This document shows positions 25,682-34,049 of a DNA stretch of 64,000 nucleotides, piece after piece. The DNA is from RPQJ01 sp963754535 (GTDB lineage Bacteria; Pseudomonadota; Gammaproteobacteria; Steroidobacterales; Steroidobacteraceae). The notes beneath the pieces are model-generated. The model was not told where the DNA came from. It worked only from the letters and a program-made list of their open reading frames with translations, and did no database searches. Both the position numbers and the translations under genes were made by a program. The stretch is from positions 62,001 to 126,000 of the forward strand of contig CAVWGG010000016.1 of NCBI GenBank assembly GCA_963754535.1, read 5' to 3'. Numbering within the stretch: position 1 is the stretch's first letter; every line of letters begins with the position of its first letter.

Positions 25682-28600
25682 ATGCGCCACCCCAAGATCA
25701 AGACCTTGCTCGTCGCCAACCGCGGCGAGATCTCCATCCGGGTGATGCGCGCCGCGCACGAACTCGGGATCAAGACCGTCTCGATCTACTCGCAGGAGGA
25801 CCGCTTCTCGCTCCACCGCATGAAGGCGGACGAAAGCTACCTCGTCGGCGAGGGCAGGGGACCGGTCGAGGCCTACCTCGGCATCGACGACATCGTGCGG
25901 GTGGCGCTCGAATGCGGCGCCGACGCGATCCACCCCGGCTACGGGTTCCTCTCCGAAAACCCCACGTTCGCCGAGGCCTGTGCGGACGCGGGCCTGCTGT
26001 TCATCGGCCCGACGCCCGAAATCATGCGTCGCCTCGGCAACAAGGTGACCGCGCGCGACCTCGCGACCTCGGCGGGCGTTCCCGTGATGCCGGCGACGCC
26101 GCCGCTGCCGCTGGACGATGCGCAGGTGCTCGAGCTGGCCGCGAAGGTGGGCTATCCGGTGATGCTCAAGGCCAGTTGGGGTGGCGGCGGCCGCGGGATG
26201 CGCGCGATCGACGACGCGTCGCAACTGATCGAGATGGTCGCCACGGCGCGGCGCGAGGCGAAGGCCGCGTTCGGCAACGACGAGGTCTACCTCGAAAAGC
26301 TCGTGCGGCGAGCACGCCACGTCGAGGTGCAGATCCTCGGCGACACGCACGGCAACCTCGTGCACCTCTACGAGCGCGACTGCACCGTGCAGCGTCGCAA
26401 CCAGAAGGTCGTCGAGCGCGCACCGTCGGTCTTCCTGGACGACACGCAGCGGCTCGAGCTCTGCGAGCTGGGGCTGCGCATCGGTCGCGCGGTCGGGTAC
26501 CTCAATGCGGGCACGGTCGAGTTCCTGCAGGACGCGGACACCGGCCAGTTCTATTTCATCGAGGTGAACCCGCGCATCCAGGTGGAGCACACGGTGACAG
26601 AGGTGGTCACCGGCATCGACATCGTCAAGGCGCAGATCCGCATCGCGGAAGGCGCTGCAATCGGCACGCCAGCGAGTGGCGTGCCGGCGCAGCCGGATAT
26701 CCGCATCACCGGCCATGCAATGCAGTGCCGTGTCACGACGGAAGACCCCGAGAACAGCTTCATTCCCGACTACGGCCGTATCACGGCCTATCGCAGTCCG
26801 GCAGGCTTCGGCATCCGGCTCGATGCCGGCACGGCGTACTCGGGCGCGTTCATCACGCGCTCGTACGACTCGCTGCTGGTGAAGGTGACGGCCTGGGCGC
26901 CGTCGTCCGACGAGACGATTGCGCGCATGGACCGTGCATTGAAGGAGTTCCGGGTGCGCGGCGTCAGTACGAACCTGCGCTTCCTCGAGCAGCTGATCAC
27001 GCACGAGCATTTCCGTGACGGCTCGTACACCACCAAGTTCATCGACCAGACGCCGGAGCTGTTCCGCTATCCGCGCAAGCGCGATCGCGCGACGCGATTG
27101 CTGCGTTTCGTCGCGGACGTGATCGTCAACGGCAACCCGGAAGTGATCGGTCGCATCCGTCCGGGCCGCATCGTGGACGCGCGCCCGCCGAAATTGCCCG
27201 TCAGTACGCCGCCGCCCGGCACGAAGCAGAAGCTCGACGAGTTGGGCCCGGTCGGATTCTCGCAGTGGATGCTCGACCAGCCGCAGGTGCTGTTCACTGA
27301 TACCACGTTCCGTGACGCCCATCAGTCGCTGCTCGCGACTCGGTTCCGCACCCGCGACCTGGTCGCCATTGCGCCGGCCTACGCGCGGCTCGCACCCGAC
27401 CTGTTCTCGGTCGAATGCTGGGGCGGCGCGACCTTCGACGTCGCGATGCGCTTCCTGCGCGAGTGCCCGTGGGACCGCCTCATCGCGTTCCGCGAAGCGA
27501 TGCCGAACCTGCTGCTGCAGATGCTGCTGCGGTCGGCCAATGCCGTCGGCTACACCAACTATCCCGACAACGTCGTCCGCTACTTCGTGCAGCAGGCGGC
27601 GAAAAACGGCGTCGACGTGTTCCGCGTCTTCGACTCGCTGAACTGGGTCGACAACATGCGCGTGGCCATGGACGCGGTCGCCGATTCCGGCAAGCTCTGC
27701 GAGGCCGCGATCTGCTACACGGGCAACCTCAGCGACCCGCGCCAGACCAAGTACGGCCTCAAGTACTACCTCGCGATGGCGAAGCAACTGGAGAAGGCGG
27801 GCGCCCATATCCTCGGCATCAAGGACATGGCGGGCCTGTGCCAGCCGCGGGCCGCGCATACCCTGGTCAGGGCGCTCAAGGAAGAGATCGGCATCCCGGT
27901 GCACTTCCACACGCACGACACGAGCGGCATCGCGGCGGCCAGCGTGCTCGCGGCAATCGACGCCGGTTGCGATGCCGTGGACGGCGCGCTCGATGCCATG
28001 AGCGGCCTGACTTCGCAGCCGAACCTGGGGTCGATGGTCGAAGCGTTGCGCCACGGGCCGCGTGATTCCGGGCTCGACCCTGACAACCTGCGGCTGCTCT
28101 CCAACTACTGGGAGCAGGTACGTCACGGCTACGCGGCGTTCGAGAGCGACATGCGTTCCGGCGCTTCCGAGGTCTACGTGCACGGCATGCCCGGCGGGCA
28201 GTACACCAACCTGCGCGAACAGGCTCGATCGCTCGGCATCGACGACACGCGCTGGCACGAAGTGGCGCGCGCTTACGCCCAGGTCAACGAGATGTTCGGC
28301 GACATCGTCAAGGTCACGCCGTCGTCGAAGGTCGTGGGCGACATGGCGATCATGATGGTGACCAGCGGGCTTACCGCCGCGGCTGTCGCCGATCCGGAGA
28401 CGGACGTCGCGTTTCCGGAGTCCGTCGTCGCGCTGTTCCGTGGCGACATCGGGCAGCCGTTCGGCGGCTTCCCGCGCGAACTGCAGCAGAAGATCCTCGG
28501 CAGCGTGCAGCCATCGACCTCGCGCCCGGGTGAGCACTTGCCTCCGGTCGATCTCGAGCAGGCGCGTGCATTGGCGCAGGAGAAGATGCCGCGCGCCATT

Positions 28601-29143
28601 ACCGATCACGAGTTTGCGTCGTGGCTGATGTACCCGAAGGTGTTCGCCGACTACATGGCGCAACGCTCGCATTTCGGCGACGTGAGCGTGCTGCCGACGC
28701 GCGCCTTCTTCTACGGCCTGGAAACGGGCGAAGAAATCACGATCGATCTCGAGAAGGGCAAGCACCTGATCATCCGCTACGTCGCGACGAGCGACGTGCA
28801 CGACGACGGCACCCGCACCGTGTTTTTCGAGCTGAACGGACAGCCGCGTTCGGTGAAGGTGCAGGATCGAAGCAAGGTCGCTAAACGTCCGCCGCGCCGC
28901 AAGGCGGAGATCGATCACCCGGACGAAGTCGGCGCGCCGATGCCAGGCACCATCGCCACGGTCAACGTGCTCACCGGTCACGTGGTGTCGCGCGGCGACG
29001 TGCTCGTGACGATCGAAGCGATGAAGATGGAAACGAGCGTGCGCGCGGAACGCGACGGCGTGATCGCCGAGATCATCGCGCGCCCGGGCCAGCAGGTGGA
29101 CGCCAAGGACTTGTTGCTCGTGCTCGAGCCGGCCGCGGCATGA
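25682..29143 (+). CDS. pyc: Pyruvate carboxylase
   Basis: This 1153-residue single chain contains all three parts of pyruvate carboxylase: biotin carboxylase (residues about 5-460, starting IKTLLVANRGEISIRV), carboxyltransferase (about 535-810, starting FTDTTFRDAHQS) and a C-terminal biotin carrier with the attachment Lys1115 in EAMKMET. It makes oxaloacetate from pyruvate, bicarbonate and ATP to refill the citrate cycle. Many gammaproteobacteria use PEP carboxylase or a two-subunit enzyme instead, so the long form is a useful lineage clue. The start at 25682 is the first ATG matching the family N-terminus. Confidence 0.95.
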   Translation: MRHPKIKTLLVANRGEISIRVMRAAHELGIKTVSIYSQEDRFSLHRMKADESYLVGEGRGPVEAYLGIDDIVRVALECGADAIHPGYGFLSENPTFAEACADAGLLFIGPTPEIMRRLGNKVTARDLATSAGVPVMPATPPLPLDDAQVLELAAKVGYPVMLKASWGGGGRGMRAIDDASQLIEMVATARREAKAAFGNDEVYLEKLVRRARHVEVQILGDTHGNLVHLYERDCTVQRRNQKVVERAPSVFLDDTQRLELCELGLRIGRAVGYLNAGTVEFLQDADTGQFYFIEVNPRIQVEHTVTEVVTGIDIVKAQIRIAEGAAIGTPASGVPAQPDIRITGHAMQCRVTTEDPENSFIPDYGRITAYRSPAGFGIRLDAGTAYSGAFITRSYDSLLVKVTAWAPSSDETIARMDRALKEFRVRGVSTNLRFLEQLITHEHFRDGSYTTKFIDQTPELFRYPRKRDRATRLLRFVADVIVNGNPEVIGRIRPGRIVDARPPKLPVSTPPPGTKQKLDELGPVGFSQWMLDQPQVLFTDTTFRDAHQSLLATRFRTRDLVAIAPAYARLAPDLFSVECWGGATFDVAMRFLRECPWDRLIAFREAMPNLLLQMLLRSANAVGYTNYPDNVVRYFVQQAAKNGVDVFRVFDSLNWVDNMRVAMDAVADSGKLCEAAICYTGNLSDPRQTKYGLKYYLAMAKQLEKAGAHILGIKDMAGLCQPRAAHTLVRALKEEIGIPVHFHTHDTSGIAAASVLAAIDAGCDAVDGALDAMSGLTSQPNLGSMVEALRHGPRDSGLDPDNLRLLSNYWEQVRHGYAAFESDMRSGASEVYVHGMPGGQYTNLREQARSLGIDDTRWHEVARAYAQVNEMFGDIVKVTPSSKVVGDMAIMMVTSGLTAAAVADPETDVAFPESVVALFRGDIGQPFGGFPRELQQKILGSVQPSTSRPGEHLPPVDLEQARALAQEKMPRAITDHEFASWLMYPKVFADYMAQRSHFGDVSVLPTRAFFYGLETGEEITIDLEKGKHLIIRYVATSDVHDDGTRTVFFELNGQPRSVKVQDRSKVAKRPPRRKAEIDHPDEVGAPMPGTIATVNVLTGHVVSRGDVLVTIEAMKMETSVRAERDGVIAEIIARPGQQVDAKDLLLVLEPAAA

Positions 29144-29356
29144 AGCGGCAGCACGCATGACGGAGACCATCGTGCCGGCCGAGGTGCAGGCGCTGTATCC
29201 GGCGCCTTGCGCAGGATCGCGTCGGGCGCCTGATCCGGCCCTTGGTGACCGAGGTTACTGACAGGGTCGCCCGAGACTCCTAGGATGCACACCAAGGTTC
29301 GAGCCGCGATGGCCCGGCCTCGAAAACCGAGTCAACGAAACCAGGAGAAGCACGTC

Positions 29357-29557
29357 ATGACACCCAACGTTGGTGGAATGGACCGGATATTGCGCATCGT
29401 CGTGGGTCTGGCATTGCTGTCGCTGTTCTTCCTGCTGGAAGGCAACGCGCGCTACTGGGGCCTGATCGGCATCGTACCGATTCTCACGGGCACGTTCCGT
29501 TGGTGCCCGGCGTACCTGCCTTTCGGCATCAGCACCTGTTCGATGAAGAAAGGCTGA
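29357..29557 (+). CDS. DUF2892 small membrane protein (YgaP C-terminal-like)
   Basis: This 66-residue protein has the DUF2892 pattern: MTPNVGGMDRILRIVVG, two closely spaced hydrophobic helices (about 11-29 and 34-48), and the C-terminal CP-x-Y-PFGISTC with two cysteines. In YgaP this domain anchors a rhodanese; here it is a stand-alone version. An AGGAG sequence eight bases before the ATG at 29357 supports this start over one 24 codons upstream. Function of the stand-alone form is not known; the cysteine pair suggests sulphur or redox chemistry. Confidence 0.85.
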   Translation: MTPNVGGMDRILRIVVGLALLSLFFLLEGNARYWGLIGIVPILTGTFRWCPAYLPFGISTCSMKKG

Positions 29558-29566
29558 TCTGGCCCC

Positions 29567-29596
29567 CTCCCTCTCCCACATCGGCGGGAGAGGGAG
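29567..29596. terminator. Strong hairpin between convergent genes
   Basis: Perfect 11-base arms (CTCCCTCTCCC and GGGAGAGGGAG) surround an 8-base loop. It sits ten bases past the DUF2892 stop and before the end of the convergent trxC gene, so it probably ends or protects both transcripts. No T tract is present on either strand. Similar pyrimidine/purine-rich stems are common as dispersed palindromes in GC-rich proteobacteria. Confidence 0.55.
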
Positions 29597-29642
29597 CACC
29601 AGAGGCGAGCGAACTCCGCGGCAAAGCTGCTCCGATCCGACC

Positions 29643-29663
29643 AACCCCTAACCCCTAACCCCT
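29643..29663 (-). repeat. GGGGTTA heptamer array A (3 units) at the trxC 3' end
   Basis: On the minus strand the last codons of trxC run into three G4 heptamers; the third unit ends TTG instead of TTA and is followed by GTCGGA. The TAG stop of trxC (29650-29648) is formed inside the array. Same orientation rule and same flank as the other three arrays in the window. Confidence 0.9.
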
Positions 29664-30118
29664 GCATTAGCTGCCAGCCAGCGCCGCAACGACGCGGCAT
29701 CCATCGCGCCGGCCTGCCGCGCGATTTCGCGTCCGTCCTTGAACACCATCAGTGTCGGAATGCTGCGAATGCCATAGCGCGCGGCGATGTCCTGCGCCTC
29801 GTCCGTGTTCAGCTTGGCGAACCGGGCGGCGGGCTCGGTTTCGGCAGCAACCCGCTCGAAGACCGGGGCCATCGACCGGCACGGGCCGCACCACGGCGCC
29901 CAGAAATCCACCACCACAGGTACGCCTGACTGGCTCACCTGACGGTCGAATCCGGCGCTGTCCAATTCGACGGGATGCCCCGCGAACAGCGGCTCGTGGC
30001 AACGCGGGCAATTCGGCTGGTCCCGCAAGCGGTCCGTGGGGACCCGCACGATGCCGTTGCAGCGATGACAGACCACCTGGGTGGCAGAGACGTTGGCACT
30101 GGCCGTGGCGTTGCTCAT
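29648..30118 (-). CDS. trxC: Thioredoxin 2 (zinc-ribbon thioredoxin)
   Basis: This 156-residue protein has an N-terminal zinc ribbon (CHRC at 17-20 and CPRC at 37-40) followed by a thioredoxin fold with the active site WCGPC (Cys77 and Cys80). This is the TrxC architecture: a cytosolic, stress-related disulphide reductase. The preferred start is the ATG at 30118; further upstream frame is not protein-like. The normal protein seems to end near WLAANA, but the frame continues through AGVRG, coded by the heptamer array, before stopping. Confidence 0.93.
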   Translation of the reverse strand: MSNATASANVSATQVVCHRCNGIVRVPTDRLRDQPNCPRCHEPLFAGHPVELDSAGFDRQVSQSGVPVVVDFWAPWCGPCRSMAPVFERVAAETEPAARFAKLNTDEAQDIAARYGIRSIPTLMVFKDGREIARQAGAMDAASLRRWLAANAGVRG

Positions 30119-30269
30119 GGCGTCGATTCCGGGGGAATTGTGGGGTTGGACGGCCTGTATGGGGCCGGTCGGCAGGGAAGCAAGCGCAGCCATGACGCCG
30201 GCGGGCCTTGCATCGGCGCATCCCGCCACCACATCAGCCCTGCCACGCCCGATGGAGGCAACGCCGTCC

Positions 30270-31295
30270 ATGCGATTCAAGGATTACTACGAGGTCATGG
30301 GGGTGCCGCGAGGCGCGACCCAGGATGAGATCAAGCGCGCCTACCGCAAGCTCGCGCGCAAATTCCATCCGGACGTCAGCAAGGAGAAGGACGCTGAGGA
30401 GCGGTTCAAGGAGCTGCAGGAGGCGAACGAAGTCCTCAAGGACCCGGAAAAGCGCGCGGCGTACGACCAGCTCGGGTCCGATTGGCGGCAGGGGCAGGAA
30501 TTCCGTCCGCCGCCCGACTGGGGCAAGGGCTTCGAATTCACGCCGGGGCGCGGCGGGCGCGGTGGACGAACTGCTCACTCAGCCGGATCCGGGCCCGGTC
30601 CCGGGGCTGATTTCAGCGACTTCTTCTCCGAGCTATTCGGGACGCGCAGTCCCTTCGGTGGCACGCACGGCTTCCAGTCCGCCGGCCGCGGCGGCGCAGG
30701 GCCGGGCTTCGCGTCCGCCGGCCAGGACCATGTCGCCCGCGTCGAGATCGACCTCGAGGACGCTTACCGCGGCGGAACGCGCACGCTCGAACTGCGCACG
30801 CCCGAGATCACTCCCGATGGCCACGTCACGTCGCGGCCGCGCACGCTGCGCGTGTCGATCCCGGCAGGGGTCGTCGAGGGCCAGCAGATCCGCCTTGCCG
30901 GGCAAGGCAGCGCGGGTATCGGCGGCGGCCCATCCGGCGACCTGTACCTCGAAGTGAATTTCCGGCCGCATCCGCTGTTCAAGGTGGATGGCCGCGACGT
31001 GATCGTGCAGTTGCCGGTCGCCCCTTGGGAAGCCGCGCTGGGCGAAACCGTCTCCGTGCCTACGCTCGGTGGGCCGGTCGAGATGAAGTTGCCGGCCGGC
31101 GCGCGCACTGGCCAGCGCTTGCGACTGCGTGGCCGCGGCTTGCCCGGCCCCACGCCCGGCGATCAGTACGTCTTGCTCGCCATCGTGCTGCCGCCCGACA
31201 GTCCCGAGTCCCGCGATTTCTTCACGCGCATGAAACGGGAACTGCCCTTCGACCCGCGGGCCGAACTCGCTGCCAGCGGGAGGGCGTCCGCATGA
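30270..31295 (+). CDS. cbpA: DnaJ-type co-chaperone CbpA (curved DNA-binding protein)
   Basis: This 341-residue co-chaperone has a J domain at residues 4-68 with HPD at 33-35 (stimulates DnaK ATPase), a Gly/Phe-rich linker (about 85-150) and two C-terminal beta-barrel substrate domains. There is no zinc finger, which separates CbpA from DnaJ. CbpA also binds DNA in the nucleoid. The next gene codes its specific modulator CbpM and overlaps by four bases (ATGA), as in other proteobacteria. It is divergent from trxC; both belong to stress functions. Confidence 0.92.
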   Translation: MRFKDYYEVMGVPRGATQDEIKRAYRKLARKFHPDVSKEKDAEERFKELQEANEVLKDPEKRAAYDQLGSDWRQGQEFRPPPDWGKGFEFTPGRGGRGGRTAHSAGSGPGPGADFSDFFSELFGTRSPFGGTHGFQSAGRGGAGPGFASAGQDHVARVEIDLEDAYRGGTRTLELRTPEITPDGHVTSRPRTLRVSIPAGVVEGQQIRLAGQGSAGIGGGPSGDLYLEVNFRPHPLFKVDGRDVIVQLPVAPWEAALGETVSVPTLGGPVEMKLPAGARTGQRLRLRGRGLPGPTPGDQYVLLAIVLPPDSPESRDFFTRMKRELPFDPRAELAASGRASA

Positions 31296-31618
31296 GCACC
31301 CGCAATGAAGACGGCGACATCCTGCGCGCGCAGTTTCTCGACGACGACGACTGGTTGCGGATCGACGAGATCTGCACCCGGCTCAGCGTCGAGCGGCAGT
31401 GGATCGTCGAGATGGTGGAACTGGGCGCGCTCGATCCGCATGGTGGTCTCGAGCCCTCGGCCTGGGTATTCCCGCGACGGGAGCTGCCGCGCGTGCTGGC
31501 GATGACGCGGCTCGTGACGGACCTTGGCGTGAACCTGACCGGCGCCGCGATCATTCTCGATCTCGTTGAAGAACGTCGCCGGCTGCTGTCGCAGCTGCAG
31601 GCAGGGGTTAGGGGTTAG
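31292..31618 (+). CDS. cbpM: Chaperone modulator CbpM
   Basis: This 108-residue protein is predicted to be mostly helical with a MerR-like winged helix (LRIDEICTRLSVERQWIVEMVELG, split about 22-45), as known for CbpM, which binds the CbpA J domain and blocks its action. The ATGA overlap with cbpA supports the start and coupled translation. The last five residues, AGVRG, and the stop codon come from the heptamer array that begins at 31604; without it the protein would end elsewhere. Confidence 0.88.
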   Translation: MSTRNEDGDILRAQFLDDDDWLRIDEICTRLSVERQWIVEMVELGALDPHGGLEPSAWVFPRRELPRVLAMTRLVTDLGVNLTGAAIILDLVEERRRLLSQLQAGVRG

Positions 31619-31631
31619 GGGTTAGGGGTTA
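31604..31631 (+). repeat. GGGGTTA heptamer array B (4 units) at the cbpM 3' end
   Basis: Four perfect GGGGTTA units on the plus strand. The cbpM stop TAG (31616-31618) lies within units two and three. The array is followed by GTCGGA and GCGCAGCT, a flank shared in inverted form with array C 100 bases away. Four G4 runs with 3-base loops fit a G-quadruplex on the coding strand and mRNA. Confidence 0.95.
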
Positions 31632-31724
31632 GTCGGAGGCGCAGCTGCGACCTCGGGTGCGGCAGCACTCCGAAAGGTTCCAGGCAAGCATCTGTATTTC
31701 AGAGGCGGAGCTGCGCATTCCGAC

Positions 31725-31752
31725 TAACCCCTAACCCCTAACCCCTAACCCC
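31725..31752 (-). repeat. GGGGTTA heptamer array C (4 units) at the VIT gene 3' end
   Basis: Four units on the minus strand, starting with the G of the TAG stop of the VIT-family gene (31754-31752). Followed on that strand by GTCGGA and then GCGCAGCT. Arrays B and C face each other across a gap of about 93 bases and share inverted flanks. Confidence 0.95.
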
Positions 31753-32780
31753 TATTGGATCGCTGCGCCCAGCAGGGAGCCGATGAGCCAGGTCGCGATG
31801 CCCGCGCCACCGCCGATCAGCACCATTCGCAATCCACCCGCGAATGCGCTGCGGCCCGTGAACAGGCTCAACGCGGCGCCTACGCCGAACAGGGCGATGC
31901 CTGCGGCGATCGCGGCGAACATGACCGATCGCTGCAGCGGCAATCCGAACAGGAACGGCACCAGCGGGACGATCGCACCGAACGAGAACGCCAGGAACGA
32001 ATAGATCGCGGCGCCCCACGGCGAGCCGAGATCGTCAGGGTTGAGTCCCAGCTCCTCGCGTGCGAGCGCATCGAGCGCATTTGCCTCGTTCTTCACCAGC
32101 TCGCGACTCACGCGGCGCGCTTCCTCGAGCTGCATGCCGCGCGCCTGGTAGATGAGCGCGAGCTCTTCAGCTTCTTCTTCCGGGTATTCGTGCAGTTCGT
32201 CGCGTTCGAGCCCGATCTGGTACTCGAACATTTCGCGCTGCGAGCGCATCGACACGTATTCGCCCGCGGCCATGGAGAGCGCGCCTGCGAGCAATCCCGC
32301 CACGCCGCTCGTGAGCACGAAGTCCGCGCTCGCCGCTGCACCTGCGACGCCCATGATCAGGCTGGTGTTCGAGACGAGTCCGTCGTTGATGCCGAACACC
32401 GCTGCGCGCAGGTTACCGCCGCCGTAACCCTTGTGCCTCGCGCCCACGTCCGATACCGAGGTGGGCATCAGGTGGCCGGCGAGCGAGCGCTGCGAATCGT
32501 AGGCGGAGAGCCCGCGCACTTTCATTGCGGCGAGCATGTGACGGACGCGACGGGGACCGAGCGCGCGCGCGAGCCGTGCGGTGATGCGCGCACGCACCGA
32601 TGGCGAAAATGCAGGCGCCGCCTGTCCTGAACCGGCAAGCCATTTGTCGGCCTGGAAATCGGCCGCGGCTGCGAGTGCGCGGAACAGCTCGGCGATCTTC
32701 GCGTCGGCTTCGCACGACGCCAGCTCGCGGTAGAGCCACGCGGACTGCTTTTCTTCGTGCCAGCTGTCGAGGGAACTCAT
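31752..32780 (-). CDS. VIT1/CCC1 family transporter with N-terminal ferritin-like domain
   Basis: This 342-residue protein combines a helical rubrerythrin/ferritin-like head (about residues 1-110, with acidic residues in SWHEEKQSAWLYRELA) with a VIT1/CCC1 membrane domain (about 125-342). Conserved family marks are FGINDGLVSNTSLIMGVAGA and the cytosolic loop YVSMRSQREMFE, followed by an acidic segment HEYPEEEAEELALIY that binds metals in plant VIT1. It would move Fe(II) or Mn(II) out of the cytosol, with the head acting as iron sensor or ferroxidase. It precedes a set of oxygen-response genes on the same strand. Confidence 0.88.
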   Translation of the reverse strand: MSSLDSWHEEKQSAWLYRELASCEADAKIAELFRALAAAADFQADKWLAGSGQAAPAFSPSVRARITARLARALGPRRVRHMLAAMKVRGLSAYDSQRSLAGHLMPTSVSDVGARHKGYGGGNLRAAVFGINDGLVSNTSLIMGVAGAAASADFVLTSGVAGLLAGALSMAAGEYVSMRSQREMFEYQIGLERDELHEYPEEEAEELALIYQARGMQLEEARRVSRELVKNEANALDALAREELGLNPDDLGSPWGAAIYSFLAFSFGAIVPLVPFLFGLPLQRSVMFAAIAAGIALFGVGAALSLFTGRSAFAGGLRMVLIGGGAGIATWLIGSLLGAAIQ

Positions 32781-32799
32781 GGGCGAGCCGCCCGGATGT

Positions 32800-33231
32800 T
32801 CAAGCGAGCCTGACGCCGCCGCCGGTCTGGTTGCCCGTATGGTCGCCGATCAGCTTCTGCACCTGCTTCAGGATCGCGACGTTGACGTACGGTTTTTCGA
32901 TGAAGTCCGTCGCGCCTTCACGCATCGCCGCGACCGCGGTAGGAACGTCCGATTCGTCGGCGAGCAGGATCACGGGCACGTCGTTGCCGTTGCTGCGCAG
33001 CCGGCGCAGCAGTTCCAGGCCGGACATGCCGGGCAGGAGCAGGTCGACGATCAGGCACGCCAGGCTGCGCGACGAGCCGGAGAGCAGGTACGCCTCCGCC
33101 GTGTCGAAGCTCATCACGTCGACACCGACGGGTTGCAGCAGCGCCTTCAATGCCGCGCGCTCGACCGGGTTGGAGTCGATGACTCCGACGATCGGGGGTG
33201 CCTCCTGCGCGGCAGAGATGGCGGGTGTCAT
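32800..33231 (-). CDS. Stand-alone response-regulator receiver protein (FixJ-related)
   Basis: This 143-residue protein consists of one receiver domain close to the FixJ receiver. The phosphorylation site Asp63 (LIVDLLLPGMSG) and Lys113 (IEKPYV) are present. The Thr/Ser that normally follows strand 4 is Ala (ILLADESD), and the acidic pocket is reduced to VIDSN. It lacks any output domain, so it may act as a phosphate sink for FixL or bind a partner. An earlier GTG at 33267 is another possible start. It lies 188 bases downstream of fixJ. Confidence 0.8.
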   Translation of the reverse strand: MTPAISAAQEAPPIVGVIDSNPVERAALKALLQPVGVDVMSFDTAEAYLLSGSSRSLACLIVDLLLPGMSGLELLRRLRSNGNDVPVILLADESDVPTAVAAMREGATDFIEKPYVNVAILKQVQKLIGDHTGNQTGGGVRLA

Positions 33232-33394
33232 GGGGGAGCGCGCGACTTCAGTGACCGCGCAGCTCACGATGAGCCGCGGGGATGAGCTGAAGGGGCGAAG
33301 AGCGCTGCGTAATCGGGTCGCATGCAGCGCAGTTTTAACGGCTACCCCGCCCGCGGCAATTGCGGGTTTATACGTAAATGCGAGCGGTTCTCAA

Positions 33395-33417
33395 CGCGTG
33401 TTGCAGTGCAACACGCG
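33395..33417. promoter_or_regulatory. Perfect 11-base-arm palindrome downstream of fixJ
   Basis: CGCGTGTTGCA and its exact complement are separated by a single base, immediately past the fixJ stop (33420) and upstream of the receiver-only gene. It could be a dimer-binding operator for the next gene or part of a transcription end. No T tract follows. Confidence 0.5.
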
Positions 33418-33419
33418 CG

Positions 33420-34043
33420 TCATTCGTCGGTCCGCTCGACCTCGAGCACCATGCGGACGAGATGGGCCAGCGAATGCGCTTCCATCTTTTCCATCACGCG
33501 CGCGCGGTGGATTTCCACGGTGCGCTGGCTCAGGTTGAGGTCGCCCGCGATCACCTTGTTCGCCTTGCCCGCGACCACGAGATCGAGCACTTCCTTTTCG
33601 CGCGGCGTCAGCGATTCCAGCCGCTTCCGGATCATGTTGCGCTCCGCCAGCATGCGGCGGCTGCCCGCATCCTTTTCGAGCGCCTGGTTGATGCGGTCGA
33701 GCAGGTCCTGGTCGCGGAACGGCTTCTGGATGAAATCGACCGCGCCGGCTTGCATCGCTTCGACGGCCATCGGCACGTCGCCGTGGCCGGTGATGAAGAT
33801 GATCGGCAGGATCGAGTGGCGCTCGTTGAGTTTCACCTGCAGTTCGAGCCCGCTCATGCCGGGCATGCGGATGTCGAGCACGAGGCAGCCCGGCCGGTCG
33901 TCACGGTCTGCGTCGAGGAATTCCTGCCCCGATTCGAATACTTCGACCGGCAGGCCGACCGACTTCAGCAGCATCCGCAGCGAGTCGCGCACGGCCGCGT
34001 CGTCGTCGACCACGAATACCGTGGGCTTGATTTCCTTGATCAC
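33420..34043 (-). CDS. fixJ: Response regulator FixJ
   Basis: This 207-residue regulator has a receiver domain (about 8-120) with phospho-acceptor Asp57 (LVLDIRMPG), Thr85 and Lys107, and a LuxR-type helix-turn-helix (about 142-200, LTPREKEVLDLVVAGKAN). This layout is FixJ/NarL-like and the sequence is clearly FixJ. Phosphorylated by FixL when oxygen is low, it activates microaerobic genes, usually fixK and the cbb3 oxidase genes. It follows the kinase gene with a gap of six bases. No FNR/FixK gene is in the window, so the route to the nearby cbb3 operon is open. Confidence 0.92.
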   Translation of the reverse strand: MIKEIKPTVFVVDDDAAVRDSLRMLLKSVGLPVEVFESGQEFLDADRDDRPGCLVLDIRMPGMSGLELQVKLNERHSILPIIFITGHGDVPMAVEAMQAGAVDFIQKPFRDQDLLDRINQALEKDAGSRRMLAERNMIRKRLESLTPREKEVLDLVVAGKANKVIAGDLNLSQRTVEIHRARVMEKMEAHSLAHLVRMVLEVERTDE

Positions 34044-34049
34044 TCGGAA

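Noticed and set aside
24863..29170. A 1435-codon open frame on the minus strand opposite pyruvate carboxylase
   Set aside because: In GC-rich DNA the complement of a long gene often lacks stops. The protein it would make is low-complexity and His/Arg/Asp-rich, and the plus-strand gene is a complete known enzyme.
29158..29262. A 34-codon frame just after the pyruvate carboxylase stop, with a second plausible-looking frame overlapping it
   Set aside because: Too short, no recognised family and no clear ribosome-binding site. It could be a remnant of a frameshifted gene, but the evidence is too thin.
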